A DNA stretch of 10,000 nucleotides. Origin: Neocallimastix lanati (nom. inval.) (lineage: Eukaryota > Neocallimastigomycota > Neocallimastigomycetes > Neocallimastigales > Neocallimastigaceae). The translations under genes were made by a program, and so were the position numbers. The stretch is from the NCBI GenBank assembly GCA_016946835.1, contig JACVTC010000012.1, forward strand, positions 1,655,001 through 1,665,000. The letters run 5' to 3'. A model generated the notes under the pieces. The model had not been told where the DNA came from, ran no database searches, and saw nothing but the letters and a program-made list of their open reading frames with translations. Below, piece after piece: positions 6,805 to 10,000 of the stretch (position 1 is its first letter; each line of letters starts with the position of its first letter).

Positions 6805-7860
6805 ATTCAATATTATTTATATTTCAATGTTTTATTTTTAGTTGATATCTATTCTGTTTTATGTATATTTTATTCATTACTTTATTTCTTAATTTTATTT
6901 TATTTCATTTTTAGTTTATTTTTTATTTTTTTTTTTTTTCTTTTTTATATTTTATTTTACTTTTTTTTTCATTTTATTTTATATTGTATTTTATATATAT
7001 ATATATTTTTTTTATTTATTTTTTAAATCATTTTTATGTAATTTCATGATATTAAAATATAAATTTTATGTTTAACTTTGTATATATTTTATTTAATAAA
7101 ATTTTTATACTTAATTTTTACTCTATATATATTTTTTATTTTTACCTTTTTTTTTTTTTTTTTTTTTTTTTTAGTATGGCGTTAGATATTTTATATATAT
7201 AATTATATCCATTATTTTATTCTATTCTATTCTATTTTATTATATATTCTTATGTTTTATTCTATTATATATATGTATTTTTTGATAAAAATTTTATTAT
7301 ACACTTTTACTCCAATACTGTTAATCTTTACAATATATATATATATATATATTTAATTTCAACGATACTCATAATTTGATTTCATTTTTTCTTTTTTTTT
7401 TTTTTTTTTTTATTTTATTTTATTAAATTTTTTTAATATATATTTTAATATATTTTATTCACAAACATATTTTAAAGTATAAATATTAGATATAAAAATA
7501 AATACAATTTAAGATTTAAAGAAATAAATCAAAAAAAAAAAGACGATAGTTTAAAATCGTATTAATAAAAAATTAGTGGTGTATTTGAAGGTACTTGTTT
7601 AAATAATTAATCAATGAATTCATGTAGTCTCTCTCACCATAGTAATCTAAATAGAAAGCAAAAAAACTGTAGTAATTAAACTATTTTTACTTCTTTAGTC
7701 TATTTAATATATTTAATATATATATATATAATAATTTTATTTTATAATACAGAATAAAATTTAATATAATTATAATTTTTTTCACAATAGCTACTATATT
7801 TGGGGCCTATTATTTCTATTCTACTTTGCTTAATTTATTTTATTTATTTACTTTTGATCA
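6680..7860. other. intergenic A+T-rich DNA, no gene seen
   Basis: The plus strand is T-rich, with TTTTA-type runs, (TA)n near 6780-6802 and 7333-7351, and T runs near 7149-7172 and 7391-7411. Stretches 7540-7680 and 7785-7835 are a little more complex (for example TTTGGGGCCTATTATTTC), but neither strand gives an exon-like frame. ACGAT/ATCGT at about 7543-7560 is a minor inverted repeat. Confidence 0.6.
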
Positions 7861-7898
7861 TTAAATTAAAATTTCCTTATTTATAATTTATTTACTTA

Positions 7899-8030
7899 TA
7901 TATTTATTTATTTATTTATATTTTTATTTATTTATTTATTTATATTTTTATTTATTTATTTATATTTTTATTTATTTATTTATATTTTTATTTATTTATT
8001 TATATTTTTATTTATTTATTTATTTATATC
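7899..8030. repeat. 20-bp minisatellite of TATTT/TTTA units
   Basis: TATTTTTATTTATTTATTTA recurs with unit starts at 7919, 7943, 7963, 7983 and 8003. The first unit is longer by one TTTA. The array is bordered by plain (TTTA)n. Confidence 0.9.
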
Positions 8031-8357
8031 ATTTATTAATTAATTAATTATACAAAATTTTAAAATTAAATAAATCTATTAACAACATAATAAAAATCAT
8101 ACCTATTAATAATAAATGATTTAGGAAGGTTTTAATTTTATTTTTTTATCATTAAAAAATTTATTTTAATTATATGAGTAATACATAAAATAAAATTCAT
8201 AAATTTAAATAAATAAATTAAATGAAATAAATAAAACTTTTTAAAATCGTATAAGTATTTTATAGTATTTTATTATTTATTAGTAGATATTATTTTATTA
8301 TTTATTATATTTTCCCCTATCAAAATAATATTAACTGTTATTCATGTATATATTAAT

Positions 8358-8358
<1 letters not shown>
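8031..8358. other. intergenic A+T-rich DNA, nothing recognised
   Basis: There is no frame, RNA or motif I can support. TTTAAAATCGTAT near 8239 also occurs near 7550, and I attach no meaning to that. Confidence 0.5.

Positions 8359-8404
<46 letters not shown>
8359..8404. repeat. T46 homopolymer
   Basis: Forty-six consecutive T on the plus strand. Its length is likely to vary between individuals and between sequencing runs. Confidence 0.95.
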
Positions 8405-8409
<5 letters not shown>

Positions 8410-8540
8410 TTATTTACAATTTATTGATTCATTTAGATATTACCTTCAATAATTTCCTTTATTAGTTTTATTATTATTATTATTATTATTACTATTATTA
8501 TTATTATTGTTTTGTTTTTTTTTTTTTTTTTTTTACTTTC

Positions 8541-8629
8541 ACTTTTTCTAAATAATTAATTAATACTAAAAATTAATTAGGTTAACTTTTTCTAAATAAT
8601 TAATTAATAACTAAAAATTAATTAGGTTA
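8541..8629. repeat. 44-bp tandem duplication
   Basis: Copy 1 (8541-8584) and copy 2 (8585-8629) both read ACTTTTTCTAAATAATTAAT and end AATTAATTAGGTTA. They differ by one inserted A. A third start (ACTTTCTA) follows at 8630. Confidence 0.9.
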
Positions 8630-8660
8630 ACTTTCTATAATTTTTAATACTCTATAAATA

Positions 8661-8682
8661 AAGAATAAACTCTTTTATTCTT
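8661..8682 (-). terminator. candidate poly(A)-signal palindrome downstream of the phosphatase
   Basis: AAGAATAAA (8661-8669) and TTTATTCTT (8674-8682) are a perfect 9-bp inverted repeat with a CTCT loop. Each strand therefore carries AATAAA. On the minus strand the signal lies about 165 nt after the phosphatase stop codon, a plausible 3' UTR length. In DNA this A+T-rich the hexamer alone is weak evidence. Confidence 0.3.
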
Positions 8683-8842
8683 ATTCAATTGATAATAACT
8701 TTTCTATTGAACTTTAACAATTTACAGTAAATGCTTTGAATTGAACTTATCTCAAAGTTAACTTTATAAAAAAAAAAAAAAAAATAAAATTGAAATTTGA
8801 TTTGATTCCCAAAAACAAAAAAAATTTTTTTTTTAAATGATT

Positions 8843-8913
8843 TTATAAAAATCCTAAATGATCCAAAAGACCTAGTGAGCAACGAGTTACTTGTTCAAAA
8901 GTATGTTCAAAGG
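8843..8913 (-). CDS. phosphatase last exon
   Basis: The exon completes Ala (G+CC), then encodes FEHTFEQVTRCSLGLLDHLG, FL and the stop TAA. This matches the C-terminal helix of the family. The acceptor is TAG. Confidence 0.9.
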
Positions 8914-9013
8914 CTATTTAAATATAATATATATATATATATATATCATTATTATTATTTGGGCAATAATAAAATAACAAAAAAAAAAAAAAAAAGTTTA
9001 ATATTTATATTAA

Positions 9014-9051
<38 letters not shown>

Positions 9052-9272
9052 GCTTTATTCAAAAAAATAATAAAACAAAAGTTAATATAAATAAAATATT
9101 ACCATTAATTCCTTTTGAAAAATATGGATCTCTTATTTCTATTTCATCTTCGGGATCATATTCACCAAATAATTGTACTAATTTATAAAAGAATTAATTA
9201 ATATAAAATATTCCATATAAATATTATAAATAATAATAATAATAATAAATAATTATAATAACAAATAATTAT

Positions 9273-9323
<51 letters not shown>

Positions 9324-9554
9324 TGCTCTTGAATTTTCAGGTGCCATTTTTGTTAAATTTTCCAAATTTTTATAATCCATTCCAAGTATATAATCAAAAT
9401 TATCAAAGTCTTCATTAAGAATCTTTTTTTTTAATTTATAAATAATTAAGAGATATATAAATAAAGATAAATAAATATATATATATATATATAGATAAAT
9501 ATTTATATAAAATTTTCATTTTTATTATATATTTATTATATTATATATTAAAAT

Positions 9555-9586
<32 letters not shown>

Positions 9587-10000
9587 ATAGTATTATATTA
9601 TATATTAAATTTTATTTATTTATTTATTTATTTATTATTTTTTTTTTTTTATAATTTATTATTGTTTTATCTATTTCTTCTTCCTTTTCTTCCTTCTTCT
9701 TCTTATTATTTTTATTGTGAAATAATGGTTTATAATAATAGAAATTTTATTTTTATTAAAATAATACATTTAAAAAAAAAAAAAAATAAAATAAAATAAA
9801 ATAAAATAAAAATTATATATATATATAAAAAGATATAAAAGATAATAAATAAAAAGTCAGGAATATTTACTCTTCTTGCCCCATGATTAATTTTAACCTT
9901 ATTATTTTTACACACTGATAATGTACGACTATCTGGTTTTTTTCCGATATGAAAACCTTTACCACCTGTACCACAACTATCAATTATAAATTTATCTTGA
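8843..10000 (-). CDS. low-molecular-weight protein tyrosine phosphatase (last 4 exons, N-terminus outside window)
   Basis: Exons 9871-10000, 9320-9422, 9103-9177 and 8843-8913 join in consistent phase to 125 residues ending in TAA at 8843-8845. The family is normally about 155-160 residues, so roughly the first 30, including the Cys-X5-Arg phosphate-binding loop, lie beyond the right edge. Family landmarks run in order: DSCGTGG, the PDSRTLSVCK block, FDNFDYILGMDYKNLENL, KMAPENSRAKVQLFGEYDP, and DPYF with the general-acid Asp. The C-terminal helix is AFEHTFEQVTRCSLGLLDHL. These enzymes are cytosolic and hydrolyse phosphotyrosine (and small aryl phosphates). The overall pattern is closest to fungal Ltp1-type enzymes. 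The second Tyr of the usual DPYY is Phe. Introns are 448, 142 and 189 nt. Confidence 0.95.
9103..9177 (-). CDS. phosphatase exon with general-acid Asp
   Basis: The exon completes Val (G+TA), then encodes 24 codons (QLFGEYDPEDEIEIRDPYFS, KGIN) plus one base. Asp of DPYF is the expected proton donor. The acceptor is TAG and the donor is AAT G|GTAATA. Confidence 0.93.
9279..9318. repeat. A40 homopolymer abutting a splice donor
   Basis: There are forty A on the plus strand (T on the transcript strand). The first T of this run on the transcript strand is the T of the GT donor of the exon at 9320-9422. Confidence 0.95.
9320..9422 (-). CDS. phosphatase exon with FDYILGMD block
   Basis: Thirty-four codons plus one base run from ILNEDFDNFDYILGMDYKNL to APENSRAK. 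The acceptor is AAG next to an A run. The donor is AAA G|GT followed directly by T only (phase 1). Confidence 0.93.
9423..9870 (-). other. large phosphatase intron, repeats only
   Basis: This intron of 448 nt starts GTAAAT and ends AAG. It holds T30 (9556-9585), (TTTA)n near 9608-9635, a TTC/TTCT-rich patch near 9675-9705, (AAAAT)n near 9786-9811 and (TA)n patches. Open frames inside it are poly-Phe/poly-Lys and carry no exon-like content. Confidence 0.75.
9871..10000 (-). CDS. phosphatase exon with DSCGTGG block (5' end outside window)
   Basis: Forty-three codons are visible plus one leading base, from QDKFIIDSCGTGGKGFHIGK to KINHGARR. The donor is AGA|GTAAAT (phase 0). The exon continues past the window edge, or begins at it; that cannot be told here. 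Confidence 0.93.

Noticed and set aside
8875-9090. Plus-strand open frame near the end of the phosphatase
   Set aside because: It is antisense to the last phosphatase exon, then runs through (TA)n and A/T runs of an intron.
9584-9915. Open frames of poly-Phe/poly-Lys type on both strands
   Set aside because: They lie in the 448-nt phosphatase intron. One runs antisense across repeats and the other is intron read-through from the exon ending at 9871.

Overview
The window is nuclear DNA from a eukaryote with an extremely A+T-rich genome. Intergenic and intronic DNA is almost only A and T, with long homopolymers, (TTA)n, (TA)n and TTTA/TAA-type minisatellites. Exons are short islands of ordinary coding sequence. 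The two recognisable genes are spliced with short GT-AG introns and read with the standard code. The syntaxin begins with an animal/fungal-type N-peptide and the phosphatase resembles fungal Ltp1-type enzymes. The best overall fit is a very A+T-rich fungus, for example an anaerobic chytrid-like fungus (Neocallimastigomycota). That assignment is inference. Dictyostelid amoebae have similar composition but usually fewer introns per gene.

Layout. (1) Positions 1-2725, minus strand: eight coding exons of a plasma-membrane-type syntaxin (Qa-SNARE), complete at the 5' end and running off the left edge within its C-terminal tail. (2) Positions 2726-8842: about 6.1 kb with no gene that I can recognise. 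It holds a TAAATAA-type heptamer minisatellite (about 4046-4457), tandem duplications near 4764, 5364 and 8541, and a 20-bp minisatellite (about 7899-8030). It also holds one striking island at 4978-5337, with about 40% G+C over its core, imperfect inverted ends and internal inverted repeats. (3) Positions 8843-10000, minus strand: the last four exons of a low-molecular-weight protein tyrosine phosphatase. Its active-site loop lies beyond the right edge.

Both genes point the same way, and the phosphatase lies upstream of the syntaxin. They are too far apart to share a transcript, and nothing links their jobs (membrane fusion versus phosphotyrosine hydrolysis). All exon boundaries were worked out by hand from reading frame, splice dinucleotides and family similarity. 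Frames and phases agree at every junction.

The items most worth a second look are the G+C island; the syntaxin's 10-codon first exon, which encodes just the Sec1/Munc18-type N-peptide, followed by a frame-neutral 105-codon Ser-Gln-rich exon; and a phosphatase 5' splice site that is G|GT followed by a T tract (40 T in all, counting the donor T).
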